Shown: positions 1 through 10,905, numbered from the stretch's first letter. The stretch: DNA of 64,000 nucleotides from Immersiella caudata (GCA_030512335.1 JAULSU010000003.1:5208001-5272000), one strand, 5' to 3'. Made by a program: numbers and translations. Notes: generated from the sequence alone by a model not told the origin.

Positions 1-463
1 AGTACAACAACAGGTTGATGTTGAGCCACTCCAGCTGTTCCTGGCAGGTCTCGATGCGTGGGGAGAGCCATTCCCACCTCACATGACGCAGGATGGCAAG
101 GGGCGTCAAGAGGGAAAGATTTTCGACGAGAGCCGTCGCGCCCTCGCTGTCTTCGGGTTGGCAGGCTTGCAGAGTGAGGATGGTGATGTTTTTGTAGATC
201 CTTACGCACTTCTCGGCGACGGTTTGGATTTCGGCGAGCCCGACGTCGTTGAAGATGTAGGGGCGGCCCTCTTGTAATGCGGCGGACTTGTCTTCGGCAA
301 CCAAAGCGCCGAGCTGCCTCAGAGCAGAGACAGTGGCATTGATGGTGGGGACTCCTTCGTCCAAACTCACAGGGGTGTCGTCCGGGGCGAGCTCCTTGTA
401 AGTACACAGCATCGTCGCCAGCTGGGTTCCGTAGGAAACGACATCCTCAATGAACTTGTTCAT
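1..463 (-). CDS. Partial uncharacterised protein, helical N-terminal region
   Basis: An open frame starts with ATG at 463 and runs 154 codons to the left edge without a stop, so only the N-terminus is present. It begins MNKFIEDVVSYGTQLATML and continues with helical, Leu/Ala-rich sequence containing QLGALVAEDKSAALQEGRPY and YKNITILTLQAC. There is no signal peptide, zinc motif or P-loop in the visible part. The length and helical character resemble the N-terminal domains found in fungal STAND/NLR-like proteins and in many uncharacterised fungal proteins, but the family cannot be named from this fragment. The downstream part lies outside the window, so neither function nor intron content can be judged. 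Coding potential is supported by the uninterrupted frame and by its codon-like composition compared with the sequence on its other side. Confidence 0.55.
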   Translation of the reverse strand, partial: MNKFIEDVVSYGTQLATMLCTYKELAPDDTPVSLDEGVPTINATVSALRQLGALVAEDKSAALQEGRPYIFNDVGLAEIQTVAEKCVRIYKNITILTLQACQPEDSEGATALVENLSLLTPLAILRHVRWEWLSPRIETCQEQLEWLNINLLLY

Positions 464-1498
464 GGCCGTAGAGCTCAAAATTTTTGGTCAATTTGAGAAG
501 AAAAGAATATCGACCCGGAAGAGGAGGGACTTTGGGGGGGGGGGGAGGTGTCGGCTTGATAACGAAGCGGGGAAGGGTCATGGTTGCCTGGTTGCCTTGA
601 TTTGCGCAGTGCGCAGCGCAGACGCACCATGCAGCAAGAGAACCAATCTCCTTTTTAGGAAGCGGCTTGTAGTCGACGGGATTGGAGGACGCTAATGTCG
701 CACACGTTCTGCGCATGCCGATGATTGCACAACATATGTGACGTCCGACTTGGTGGTGGGTTCAGTTCGATCGTGCTCTCAGAAGTCCCCGGCGTTTGGC
801 TGGGTCGAAGCTGTCGCATTTGTCTCGGTCGCAGCAATGGACGGGCTGCACACCACGCAGTCGTCCCTTGGGTCCACTCCACGGAGACTTAAGCTCTGCG
901 GCGAACCTGTTGGTGAAAGTGGGAGGCTGCCAGGGGTTGGACGTCGTTGACTTGCGCAGTTTGGATATTGTTAGGAGCCAAGGTCGATTCAGAGGGCTTA
1001 ATCTTGCACAGAGGAGGTACTCTTCCCTCACAAGTAATATCAAAGGCATGGAGGAAAAGAATCAAATGTTCGACAAACCAATCTTGAATGAAGTGGCAAC
1101 AGACTCTGCAGCGCGTGGTTCGAAAGAGAATGCACTTGACTCGTGACAACTTCGTCCAGGCCACTGCGTCGCGGAGCTTGCCGAGCAGCGAGCGGAAACC
1201 CCACCTCGCAACCTCAACTGTCAGGCATCCACCATGGAACCCACAGCACTCAAGCCTACTCCTTCCAATTGCATCAAAATGCCCGCTGACAGCACTCAAC
1301 TCAGACAGTTCCCTCGGAATCAAGAAGCGCATGGCAGTCTCGTCGCCCACCACCTCACCCCGCACCCCGAGGCTCAAATTCTCCAATCCGTTTTACCACC
1401 CCGAGCCATATTGCGCCTGCCCCCCCAAATGGCCTCCGGTCGGACAACCACGAAACGCTCGACATGCATCATTGAAGCAACTACTCGCCTTAGGCCTT

Positions 1499-1980
1499 AG
1501 GGCCCATTTGGTTCAACCTAACTGTTGGTGAGTACTTTGGGCACTGTCGCGGCGCTGCCAAGGTTCGGTACATTGCTGAAAACAGGGGCCCCGAATGTAG
1601 TGGCCGGGGGGGTGGGGTACAGGCCACGCAAAAACACACCACGCAAAAACAACCACGCAAAAATGCACCACGCAAAAACACACCACGCACGCACGCAGCC
1701 AGCGCTCCGCTCCAGCGGCCTACAGTGGGTTAGTTTTCCAGGGTTAGGTTAGTAGTGTGGTAGTGTGTGGCGTTCGTGCGAAAAGCAACGGCTCGTTGTT
1801 TTCTTCCCAGGTGTTATGTGTGCGGCTTTTCCAGGGGTTTAAGGGGCACATGACAAGATCTGACGGGGGCGCGTGGCCCGGAACAAGCCAAAATCTCACC
1901 CCTGTGGATGCACCACACGCACACGCTTTCAGGGCCATGTATGGCTCACACGCGGTGTGAGCTCGAACCAAATGGGCCCT
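1499..1980. mobile_element. Possible non-autonomous inverted-repeat element
   Basis: A 16-bp sequence at 1499-1514 (AGGGCCCATTTGGTTC) recurs as its exact reverse complement at 1965-1980, bounding a 482-bp interval. The interior contains a degenerate CA-rich array (1624-1697) and no credible coding sequence. Size and perfect ends suit a MITE-like element, but no clear target-site duplication is visible at the flanks (the left flank ends CTT, the right begins TGA). A chance or stem-loop origin is possible. Confidence 0.3.
1624..1697. repeat. Degenerate CCACGCAAAAA array
   Basis: Four to five imperfect copies of a unit like CACCACGCAAAAA lie head to tail, ending in a short CACG run. It sits inside the interval bounded by the inverted repeat. 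Confidence 0.7.
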
Positions 1981-2376
1981 TGATCCAAAAGGCGAAACGC
2001 GCTGCCGCTGTGGCTTGTGACCATGACCAAAGAGGGATGCCAAGCGCCTTGGTATTGACTTCAACTCTTCCCTCCGCTGTATTTCTCCTCCTTCAAAGTT
2101 TACTCAACTACTGAGCTTCGGGGTCGACAAATCCGCGACATATTCTTCTGACGAGCGGCTCTAGTTGAGCACTTGAAGCGACATGCCGACTCCTCCGATG
2201 CCGTTTGAGGCAGACGTGACGACTGTTCTCTCGGTCGCGCGCTAGGTTGTCCGAGACCTCTCACGGGCCCCCAAAGTCTTCATCCCTGGCGAACGAGCAG
2301 CGAGCGAGCTTGTGACGGCACTCGAAGCTTCTCTGAAGTTGGTGGTCTCAATCAAACGACTCTCGCCGCGCACCTC

Positions 2377-3057
2377 ATGCCATGCCGCCAAGCGCTCAAG
2401 TCCATTCTTGAAGTGCGCGGAAAGTATCCGCTCGACAACTTCGGATTCGCAGACAGGATGAAGTGGAACCTCGACGAACGGCGCTTCGAAAACGACGTCG
2501 AAGAGTTGCGCCTGGGCACCCAACGACTGCGCGAAACTGCTCAAGCCATTCGAGAAGCTAGGGCGCCCAGGCAAACCCAACCCGACACAAACCAAACGAA
2601 GCCGATATGCCCCAACGGATCAGGATGTCGTCAACCCGGTTGCGGCCTGAGGAATGAGCATCCGTGGGCCGCCACTTGCAAAGACGGGAAGGATTGCTGT
2701 GCGCCGGGTTGCACGAAGTTCCACCCCAAGACTGGACACTGTCCAAATGGGCCGACATGCCTCAACATCTCTAGCTGTCCCAAAGCCCACCCCTGGCCTT
2801 TTCACTCGCCTCAGGCTACAGATGGCTGGTGTCAGGCGAGGCAAGGCTGCCCTGGATACGACGGTGTATGCCCATTGAAGCACCCGCGGAAGGCCCCGTG
2901 CAAGAATGGCAGTTCTTGCTGGAAGCGTCCGACCTGCACGTACGACCACAGCCCTCAAGCCCCCCAAAGTCAACTTCCGGCCGAGCTGCCAGCGGGGGTA
3001 CACTCACAAGATCGCAACAGGACAGCCCGGGTAGAACTGCCTGCAACGAAACATTGA
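2377..3057 (+). CDS. CCCH zinc-finger protein with five tandem fingers
   Basis: A 226-aa frame from the ATG at 2377. Residues 1-70 are helical and charged. From about residue 78 to 190 there are five CCCH fingers of the C-x5-C-x4-6-C-x3/5-H type, for example CPNGSGCRQPGCGLRNEH, CKDGKDCCAPGCTKFH and CKNGSSCWKRPTCTYDH. This spacing is typical of Nab2/ZC3H14-like RNA-binding fingers, so RNA binding is the most likely role (family inference). The true 5' end is uncertain. Upstream, another frame beginning near 2184 has protein-like content (KVFIPGERAASELV) but carries a TAG at 2242-2244 and does not join this frame without an intron or frameshift. The N-terminal helices resemble the end of a domain common in fungal proteins, so the gene may be 5'-truncated or need an intron. 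Confidence 0.6.
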   Translation: MPCRQALKSILEVRGKYPLDNFGFADRMKWNLDERRFENDVEELRLGTQRLRETAQAIREARAPRQTQPDTNQTKPICPNGSGCRQPGCGLRNEHPWAATCKDGKDCCAPGCTKFHPKTGHCPNGPTCLNISSCPKAHPWPFHSPQATDGWCQARQGCPGYDGVCPLKHPRKAPCKNGSSCWKRPTCTYDHSPQAPQSQLPAELPAGVHSQDRNRTARVELPATKH

Positions 3058-4481
3058 ACGGATAGCGCTTTGGAGAGAGCATGGACTCGGGAATCGTAAT
3101 GTGCACTCATTTTCGAGCTTCGTCATGGTAGCCCGTAAGTGGAATGGTATTTATGCCTCACTCTAGCCTGAGAGCGGCAACCTTGAAGGTTCGGTACCGA
3201 ATCGCAACTGAACCTTAAAGCTCGAATAAAACAATGTTTCCGATCCCCCTTGCACTTCAATCTTCTCTTCGCCTGAACAACTACTCGTCCAACAGCCTGG
3301 GATGAAAATCCCACTCGTCAACAACAGCAGCTCCAGCGGGGTATCAATCCCAGACAATGTTCAGCAGCTGGTCACGTCGATTGAGCGATGCCTCGTAACG
3401 ACATCCCCAGTGGAAGACACGGTTAGTGACATGATTCCCCCTCCCGACGAAACCGGACTCGCCTGGAGCTCGCACAGCAGCTGGAAAGTGCATTTCGGGC
3501 AAGCCGAGACTTAGGATAGGAAGAAATATTCACGGCTACAGAAATGGCTGTTGTTATCCACCTACCGATCGACACTGAGGGAAATGGCAAGAACTTGCAA
3601 ACACCCCGTCTAGCCAGACGACGGGTACATTTATGTCTTCCCTTCTCTATAAACGGCTGCCGAGCTGGTTGAACAATGTGAACTTCCGGCTTCCACGGTG
3701 CTATTGCGAGGGTTGAGTATATGGCTCTTGTCTAGATCTCTCAACATCATTTTAGGAAGAACCGGAAGATGCCTCGGCATTGGAGCACAGGGGTTGAGAT
3801 GACAATCCAAAGGATCGAGACGAAGGGGGAAGCCCGCAAGGTACGTCCGCAGTGGCCTTCTTGTGGTGATATTTGTGCTAATTATGTGCAACAAAGTGTC
3901 TCGGCCGGGATAACAATGCTTGCCTAATCGCAGGCGCAGCAAACCCAGGGGCCTGCCGCGTTGTGCCGTTTTACTTGAACTCAACTTTCAGGAGCAAGCG
4001 TCGCCTCACTAATCTCAATTTTCACTCTGAGTGTGATTGGCTGACTGGGTCCCATAAAAGGGCCAATGACCAAAGTGCCTCACTGACCAACTGCCTTCGT
4101 CGCTGCCCGTCCTGTCACCACCCAGCACCCAACACCCACCCAGCCAGCACAGCCACCGCCCGAGACGCAGCCACCACCCAAGCCTGCCTCCACCACCCAG
4201 TCGCTTCATCGCCCGAATACCCAGGGTTGGGGAGATAAGGGCATCTTCGTCCCCGCCCGCACCGCTTTTCCCAGTGACCATTCTTTGTCAGTCTTTTGCG
4301 CCAGGTTCCCGCTTGCCCTTTGCGAACCTCACAAGCCCGTTAAATCTTCTGACTAGGTCACCCTCCTGCATTCTTTTACATTGACAATTTTCGGCGCCCG
4401 CTCTGAACGGATCTCTTCCCTTGTCAGTCCCCCTTGCGAGACTCGGGTCTAGTAGACCTGCCGGGCGATTCCATCACGGCC
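3058..4481. other. Intergenic region, no gene seen
   Basis: Only short overlapping ORFs without recognisable motifs are present. The last few hundred bases before 4482 are pyrimidine-rich with CACCC repeats and probably hold the promoter and 5' UTR of the C2H2 zinc-finger gene. Confidence 0.5.
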
Positions 4482-6491
4482 ATGGCTACAGAAGCAAGGC
4501 CAGTTGAAACTGCAGATGTCGCCGCATTGAGTGCCCACATCAGAGAGGCGATTAGAAGGGCTCTCCGCATCCTCCCCGATTGCACCTACATTGGTTTTAC
4601 GACCCCTAGCCTTCCTCTATATAGAATACTACTAAGTGCACTACTAAGTGCACTACTAAGTGCTTTACCAGCTTGGAACTTTTCTTCGGTACCCTTGTCG
4701 CTCGGTGACCGCTTCATCCGTGAAGCCCGAGAGGCACAGGAGCAGGAGAAACCCCGGGACCACATGGAAGAGGGCCAGATTGTCGCTCTCGACCTCAAAA
4801 CGCTGTCCCGCTATGACTGCAAGGAGATAATAGTCGGGTGCGACAGTCTCATCGCCGGAAACCTTCCGATTTACGGTACCTCAACTGGGGGCATCTGCAG
4901 CTTCGGCAACAAGGGACGATCAGGAACAACGCTGACTTGGACACCGTGGGGGTGTTACAGCGACGATGCATTCCTTTTCTTCCACCAGCTGAGGGACATC
5001 GCGAGGGAGCTTCTGCAGTACTGGGACGATACTGCCGAGATGGTCATGTATTATTTTCTCGTGCGGTTGCCTCTTCTCGACAACGCCGCTCTATTTGGGC
5101 TTGTTTCTCCACTCTCTAGTGGCATGAGGCGTCTCAAGCTGTGTTTAAGCATGCCTTGGGCGCTGTCGCCGGCATTGGTTGTACTTTGGGGAGTATGCTG
5201 GAGGTTCTACTCCGGTGATGGAATTGATCGAACACAGTCGGCCCTTCAGGACGTGTTGGATCCGTCGGAAGCATTGGATTTGATTGACTTCGTTCCTGAT
5301 GTTCTTCACCAAGGTGAAACAAGTCAAGGTAGGTATACAACAACAGATCGTAGCTATTGTGATGCTGACAATGACCCCGTAGATCTCTCTGCTCTTTGGC
5401 CTGATAACACGCTCGCATTCGAATACAACGATAACCTCGGCTGGCTCGACGACCTCTCATTCCCAACCACAGCTGCGATAGCTCTAGACCAGTTTCCTCA
5501 CGACGGAACCTTTGTGCAGGGTGGAACTTTATCATTGGAGACGCCAACCGTTGAGAGTTTTATCTCCCCAATTCCCCAACCAGGGCAACATTACCACCTC
5601 GGCCAGCCGCCCGTCGCCGCACACTCTCCTCCCACTTCAGCACCTACAGCAGCCTTTGATCTTGTAACACCTTCAGTGGTCCTGGAAAACACCAAACAAG
5701 CCTCACCTCGTGCAACGCAGCGAAGACAGAGTCAGATTTCCACGCTCCTTGCACGGAGCGCCGCGGCTGCCCGAGTCACCAAGCCACGAGGGACGGGTTC
5801 AGTGTAGGTAGTACCCATATCCCCGCGTCACTAAATCAGAGTAGCTAACGCTTCCGTAACTAGCCCATCCGCTCGAACACCAACATGCCCTGACTGTGGG
5901 GAGCGATTCTCACGTCAGGATACTCTGAAACGACACATGTCCGAGCAGAAGCATGGCCAGGGGCTCGCTACTAGCTCAGGCTCGCGCTTGAGGGAATTTC
6001 TCTGCCCCACCGTCGGTTACCAGCGGTCCATCGCGACCTTTGGCTTTAAGAGGCAGAGTCATGTTCGGGATCATCTCAAGAATTGCGGCAAAACTGATTC
6101 TGTGGGATCGAGCGCTGCTGTGCCGGCCCCGTCTAGAACCTTTCTATTCCCAGCGGCCAGGACAGACTCTCCTGTTTTGGACAGGGTCGAAGCCTCTAGA
6201 GTCTGTGGCAGGACGACTGGTGACTCGGCCCTGAGTGACAACGGTCAACTCGCCCAAGATGAGGCAGCAACACCTTATTTCGACGCTGAGTCATTTGGAG
6301 GGGGCATCTCTACTCAAGACCAGGATGGCGACGGAAAGCTGAGCGAGGAAGACAGAGTGTCTATTCTGGAGAGATGCTATTGTGCTGAGGAAGAAGAGCT
6401 TTTCAGGTTGGAACAAGAATGTCACCGCAGGCGTGAAAGGCTGAGGCACATGAAGGGGCTCATTGGCATGTTTAGGGAAAGCAGTGGCTGA
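4482..6491 (+). CDS. C2H2 zinc-finger protein with EF-hand-like loop
   Basis: Three exons (4482-5328, 5383-5803, 5864-6491) sum to 1896 nt, a 631-aa protein. The introns of 54 and 60 nt have GTAGGT donors, GCTGAC/GCTAAC branch sites and AG acceptors, and splicing keeps the frame. The finger, about residues 430-453, reads CPDCGERFSRQDTLKRHM and completes C-x2-C-x12-H-x5-H with EQKH. A second, degenerate finger follows (FLCPTVGYQRS). After it come a Ser-rich stretch, a loop DQDGDGKLSEED near residue 575, and a Glu/Arg-rich helix likely to form a coiled coil. The N-terminal half is typical of fungal C2H2 proteins with an acidic helical region and contains a perfect LLSA repeat. It is probably a nuclear DNA-binding regulator with unknown targets. 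The start was placed at the first ATG (4482); a frame-compatible upstream extension lacks an ATG. A further intron around 4600-4670 cannot be excluded. Confidence 0.65.
4628..4663 (+). repeat. Perfect 3 x 12-bp tandem repeat
   Basis: ACTACTAAGTGC occurs three times in a row. In the reading frame of the C2H2 gene it encodes three repeats of a Leu-Leu-Ser-Ala unit; alternatively it lies in an unrecognised intron. Confidence 0.85.
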
Positions 6492-6630
6492 GAAGTCAGA
6501 TAGGGAGTGTTAGGAGAAAAGGTGTTTGGTGGATTTCTGTACGTCGTATTAACCAGCTTGTTCCCGTTTAATGCTAATGTTGTGTTTAGATGTGATCACT
6601 GAGCGCTAGTGGTTTGTCAGGAAGGCCATA

Positions 6631-8772
6631 TCAAACCAACTGAAACGCCGTCAACGCCACCCCCCTACCCCTTAACTCATCCGCACACATCCTTGGGTCA
6701 TAGTTCACTACCTGCCCACTTGCAACGTTCTTGAGCTTCTGAAGGATCTCGGGACCATCCCCGGTCCTATCCACGCCCAGTCTTTCCCAGCCTTCAGTTG
6801 ATCGGAACCTCAGGCCATCATCGGTCTCTTCGCCCATGGCTTCGTTGAAGAAGCGCAACAAGTTAGTATCCCCCAAGTTCCAGACGGACCCGGACGGACC
6901 AGTGCTCTGGCAGGGGACCCAACAATGCTATGGCGTCGTGGAGACCGTAGACTAAGGCTGAGCCGACTGCTTGGTACGAATCAGGTGAGACCTCGCGGAG
7001 GATCACCGGTGAGTCGTAGCCGAGTAAGACGGATATGAATCTCCTAAGGGCGTATCAGCATCTGAGACACATTGTTCCTACTAAACACCAGAAACATACC
7101 TACTTTCATTCCCAGCGGTCCCAGCCCGATATACCCTTGCTCCGTCACGAAGTACTCCCTCTAATGGAGCACGTGCTCAACCGAAGACAAATACAGCCCA
7201 CTAACTCTTCCCCTCTCCTCAGGAGTCTGGTTTCTGTCCAGAATAACCTCTTCGCAGTAAGTCCTCCACCCCTCAAATTCCGGCAGCCTCTGCTGCTGCG
7301 GGTATCTCTCCTGTATTTTCATCGAACACGACGTCATAGCCAGCGCATCCAAGTGCGTTCCCCCATGCGGCACCGCTATATCCAGATCTGGAAAACTCCA
7401 ACTCCTAATCGCATCCACCCCGTCCCCAAGAAAACTAGAAAGCACCTCCTCAACCGTAGAAATCGTGCTCGCCCGCACCCCTACAACGTCAAGACCATCA
7501 TTCCCAACCCGCCGCGTCACACACCTCGACACTCCACTCGAAAACTACTACCTTATTGACTCCACCGCCAGCAGCGGCATAATCAAATCCGGAACCCAAC
7601 TCGGCGCCACAACCGCCCGATCATCATACCCCGCATCATCACAAACACGCAACGCATCAAGCCTCCCAAAGTGCTCGATCTGCCCCAGTGTAGCCCGCTT
7701 ATATACCTCTCCCACATCCAGAGAGTAATCAGCCGGCATGCGACTCCTCAACGCAGGAGGCATCAACCTCAACAACCCAAAACCCCTATCTCGTTGGTCA
7801 GAGCACTCGCGGTCGAAGATGCTCATGGTCAGTGGCGTATAAGAAGCGGCGGCGCCGTAGATGGCGAGTCCGACGATTGTCGCAATTTGACTTCGGAGGT
7901 CTCGGCTAGGGAGATTATATTTTCGTCGAGAGACAGAGTACAGACCGGCGGAACATCACCCAGAAGATGGTGGAATATCCGCATTGGACTGTCACTTTCG
8001 TACTCGCGAGGTTTATCCTCTTGTACGACCCAGACGCGGGTGAACCACACGCGTTGAAAGAGGCGATGAATGGCGCGCCAGGTTGAGTCTGAGTAGGGAA
8101 GGTCTTGGTTGTTGTGGTACCATTCCTTTTCAACGGCTTCGAGGTCGCCGATGATGCGGCCCTGGCCGGTGACTTTGACTTGTTTCGCGAGGTGGTGGAG
8201 GGTAGACATGGCGAGATTGCTTCGCGGGGAGCCGGGGCTGAGCCAGACGAGGACGCGGTGGGCGAGGCGGTACATGTGTGGCATGCGTCGGACTTGGGCG
8301 TTGCGTTCGGGGATGTCGTTTTGGTTGATGCAGATGACGTCTACCCAGAGGGCGCGGACTTTGCTTAGATAGCGGAGGTGTTACAGGACGATGGAGAGGT
8401 TTTGGGTGACGAGGAGTTTGGCTCGTTCGGAGGTGACTGGGTCTTCGATGAAGACGGCTTTGCGGCTGCGAGGGGATCCCCATGTGCATGGTAGGGCTTC
8501 GAACTCGGTGTTTCTGGTACAGTCAGGGGTGTTGTGAGAACCGGAACTTCCAAGTCTGGGTCGGCAGGGTGAGTCCAGGTGGATAGTTCTAGGGCGTCAT
8601 TTACGAAGATTAGGCGGCATTCTAGGGCCTTAAACACCATCCAGTCCGGCGGTAATGTGGCAGACACTTTCTTCAGGGTGCGTTCGTGGGAAGTAGGCAC
8701 GGTTTCGGTGTAATCGGGGAGGCTTGCGCGTTTGATATGGAGAACAATGGGATTGTTTCCGCTGCCGGGCAA
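6631..8772 (-). pseudogene. WW-HET incompatibility protein, inactivated
   Basis: On the minus strand a WW-like domain (LPPDWMVFKALECRLIF..STWTHP, 8655-8566) precedes a HET domain: EFEALPCTWGS, then ALWVDVICINQNDIPERNAQ and VWFTRVWVVQE. The C-terminal part contains CSDQRDRGFGLL, YFVTEQGYIGLGPLGMK, VLLGYDSPVILREVSPDSYQ and GWERLGVDRTGDGPEI, all typical of HET proteins. The frame is broken: TAA at 8381-8383, adjacent TAG TAG at 7545-7550, TAG at 7161-7163, and frameshifts near 8500, 8017 and 6870. Each stop replaces a codon inside otherwise continuous family sequence and could derive from CAA or CAG. No ATG is seen upstream of 8772. Intact HET proteins trigger programmed cell death on heterokaryon fusion; this copy cannot make a full product. 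Confidence 0.8.
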
Positions 8773-9720
8773 AAGGCTGATAAGTCGGATACCCCTCGAT
8801 CCATCTCAGAGTCCTTAGTAATTCAAAAGTAGTCAACGAACGGGCGGCAAGAAGTCGTCTCTTGGGCTGCGTGATGCCCACGTTCGCAGAATCCCCGCGA
8901 CGGCTCTGAGCAGCAAACTCGAGATCGTGTGGCAACCATCTCTCCTGCTTTTTAACATCGTCTTTATCGGTTTTCTGGCACGCTGACTTTGAGAACCGCC
9001 AACGAAGTGGGAGCGTTTCGAGCGGTGGCAGCGGTAAACGAAACGATATTATTGGATGATCGCTTGGTGTGGGGGGCTGAAGGAGCTGTGCCCCTGAATC
9101 CTGAATTGGGCGGGGCCGACAGAGCATCACGCCCGATTGTTTCCAACGAAAAAGAGTTCGCTGAGCCGGCTGGTTGAGGAAAGTGAACAGGCCTGAAAAT
9201 TACCCGCTGAAATGGGCTTTCCAGGACGTAGGCACGCAGTCAGTCCGCTGGCTAGTTTGGGTGCCCCGTATCGCGTACCTTGCAACCCCGGCCCGCGCAC
9301 TCGGCTCCGTAACCGCCATCGTCGACGAAACGCTAGGAGAGCCCCGAACAGATGCCGTGACCAACGCCGCCTCACAACCAGATCTGAGCCTCACCCGCTT
9401 TCCCTCCGCTTTCTCTTCACACGCCGTGCAAACTGGCTTTCGGCTTTATATGTAGCGACCGGTCCGAACCCGGCCGACTGCTCATTTCCACCCATGCACA
9501 ATTGCATCGTGAAGGTCCGTGTGGTAATCGATAGAACGTTCAGGTGGCGTCCAACATCCGTCTTCCCCGCACCACCAAAACGGTCAACCTCAACACCTGC
9601 AGACGAGACCCTGGAAATAAAAGCCAATAAGACCTCATACCAGCCAGTCGCGCGATGTTTCCCCTTCCTCCCTCCCACACACTCTGCCTCAAGCCTCTGA
9701 ACCGAGGCTAGGTCTTCAGA
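8773..9720. other. Intergenic region
   Basis: No gene is recognised. The region may include the lost 5' end of the HET pseudogene and the promoter of the TRI14-like gene; its many short ORFs lack motifs. Confidence 0.5.
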
Positions 9721-10785
9721 ATGTCGCTCCCAGCGGCTGCCTTCGCAGCATGCTTCTTCTTCACCATCGGAGCCGCAACCCGACCGGGACACCGCCACTG
9801 CCCGCCATTCCCCGGCGGCTCCTTCACCATCGACCGATTCCAACTCTACCCAGAAAATGCCGACTTCGACAGCAACCGGTGCGTACTATACCTCAGCGCC
9901 CTCTTCAACTCCAGCGTCGCCATCTACGACCCCTACACCGCACAAATCACAAAAACCATCGATTTCCCTGGCCTCACCGGCCGCGCCGACGTCCACGCCA
10001 GCGGCCTAACATGGGACAAGCGAACTGGCCTTCTCTCCATCGTCCTCAACAGTCCCAACCCCTTCATCACCGGCGGCCAAGACATCTCCGGCGACAACTT
10101 CCTCGTCAAGTACGACCCCTCCACCCACCGCTCCCTCTGGACCCTCAATCTCACCGCTACTACCCAAGGCAAGTACGGGGGCCAGCAAGAGGTGGAGCAC
10201 GATACCCGCGGTCACACCTACGTCGTAGGGACCTACCCCTCCTCCATTCTCAAAGTCGACAAGTCCGGCCGCAAAGTGACGCCGTGGTACCTCCCACCTG
10301 CCCCCATCGTGACAACCGCACGTGGCTACTCCGGCCTGGCCGCCACGGGAGATGTTCTGCTAGCCAACGACAACAACGGCGGCAACGGCGGCGAGATCTA
10401 CCGGTTTGACATGCGCGAGCACACCGGGCGGCCGCGTCTCGTGCCTCGAACGCCGAATGTTTTCTTGCCCGCCACCGACGCCATCTACCTGCCGCCTAAA
10501 TACCACGGTAAGGTTTTGCTCGTGACGATTAATACAGTAGGTATCGTGGTGCTGAGGTCGAAGGACAAATCGTGGCGCACGGCTGAGCATCTCGGGACTG
10601 TTGCGAACGACCTGGCGTTTGCGGGGCCTGGGGCCATTGTGCCGACGGCGGTGCAGATCGGGGAGAGCATTTACATGGTTGAGTTGTTCTTCCCGGGGCC
10701 GATAGTGCCGGGGACGAATGCGGGGGATAGATCGATATTTCCCATGTATGATATTACGGCGCAGGTTGAGGCATTGTTGGTTTAG
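9721..10785 (+). CDS. TRI14-like secreted beta-propeller protein
   Basis: A single-exon 354-aa protein from ATG 9721. Residues 1-20 (MSLPAAAFAACFFFTIGAAT) form a signal peptide. The body shows the pattern of fungal TRI14-like proteins: CVLYLSALFNSSVAIYDPYT, KTIDFPGLTGRADVHASG, DISGDNFLVKYDP, EVEHDTRGHTYVVGTYPSSI, KVTPWYLPP, DAIYLPPKYHGKVLLV and GESIYMVELFFPGPIVPGT. It probably folds as an SMP-30/gluconolactonase-like beta-propeller. TRI14 itself is a member of trichothecene clusters, linked to virulence rather than to a known catalytic step; homologues are widespread in fungi that make no trichothecene, so no toxin pathway is implied here. No other trichothecene-core gene is adjacent. It converges on the AAA+ gene (stop codons 120 bp apart). 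The first segment is Ala-rich and has several internal N-glycosylation sites. Confidence 0.7.
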   Translation: MSLPAAAFAACFFFTIGAATRPGHRHCPPFPGGSFTIDRFQLYPENADFDSNRCVLYLSALFNSSVAIYDPYTAQITKTIDFPGLTGRADVHASGLTWDKRTGLLSIVLNSPNPFITGGQDISGDNFLVKYDPSTHRSLWTLNLTATTQGKYGGQQEVEHDTRGHTYVVGTYPSSILKVDKSGRKVTPWYLPPAPIVTTARGYSGLAATGDVLLANDNNGGNGGEIYRFDMREHTGRPRLVPRTPNVFLPATDAIYLPPKYHGKVLLVTINTVGIVVLRSKDKSWRTAEHLGTVANDLAFAGPGAIVPTAVQIGESIYMVELFFPGPIVPGTNAGDRSIFPMYDITAQVEALLV

Positions 10786-10905
10786 TTGAGTGGAGAATTA
10801 GGGGAGCTAGGATTTGCGAGCTTGGGGGGAAGTTTCAATGCGAGATTTGCTCATAAGTGACTAAGGTATCCAGTGATTCGATCGGGCTTTTCCACCGGCT
10901 CACGC

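Larger units (their letters stand above)
464..2376. other. Gene-poor stretch
   Basis: No convincing gene is seen. Overlapping short ORFs occur on both strands with low-complexity, non-family-like translations. The stretch holds a G12 run at 534-545, the inverted-repeat element at 1499-1980, and, at its 3' end (about 2180-2376), sequence that may be the decayed 5' part of the CCCH gene. Confidence 0.5.

Noticed and set aside
889..1386. A 165-aa minus-strand ORF
   Set aside because: No domain, no consistent composition, overlapped by equally long ORFs on the other strand.
1624..1697. CRISPR-like array
   Set aside because: Units are contiguous and degenerate with no spacers, and the organism is a fungus.
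5329..5382. Reading straight through the first intron of the C2H2 gene
   Set aside because: The 54-nt segment is in frame but has a GTAGGT donor, a GCTGAC branch site and an AG acceptor, and the translated segment is not domain-like.
9721..10785. Trichothecene-cluster membership of the TRI14-like gene
   Set aside because: No other trichothecene core gene is found in the window, and TRI14-like genes occur widely in non-producers.
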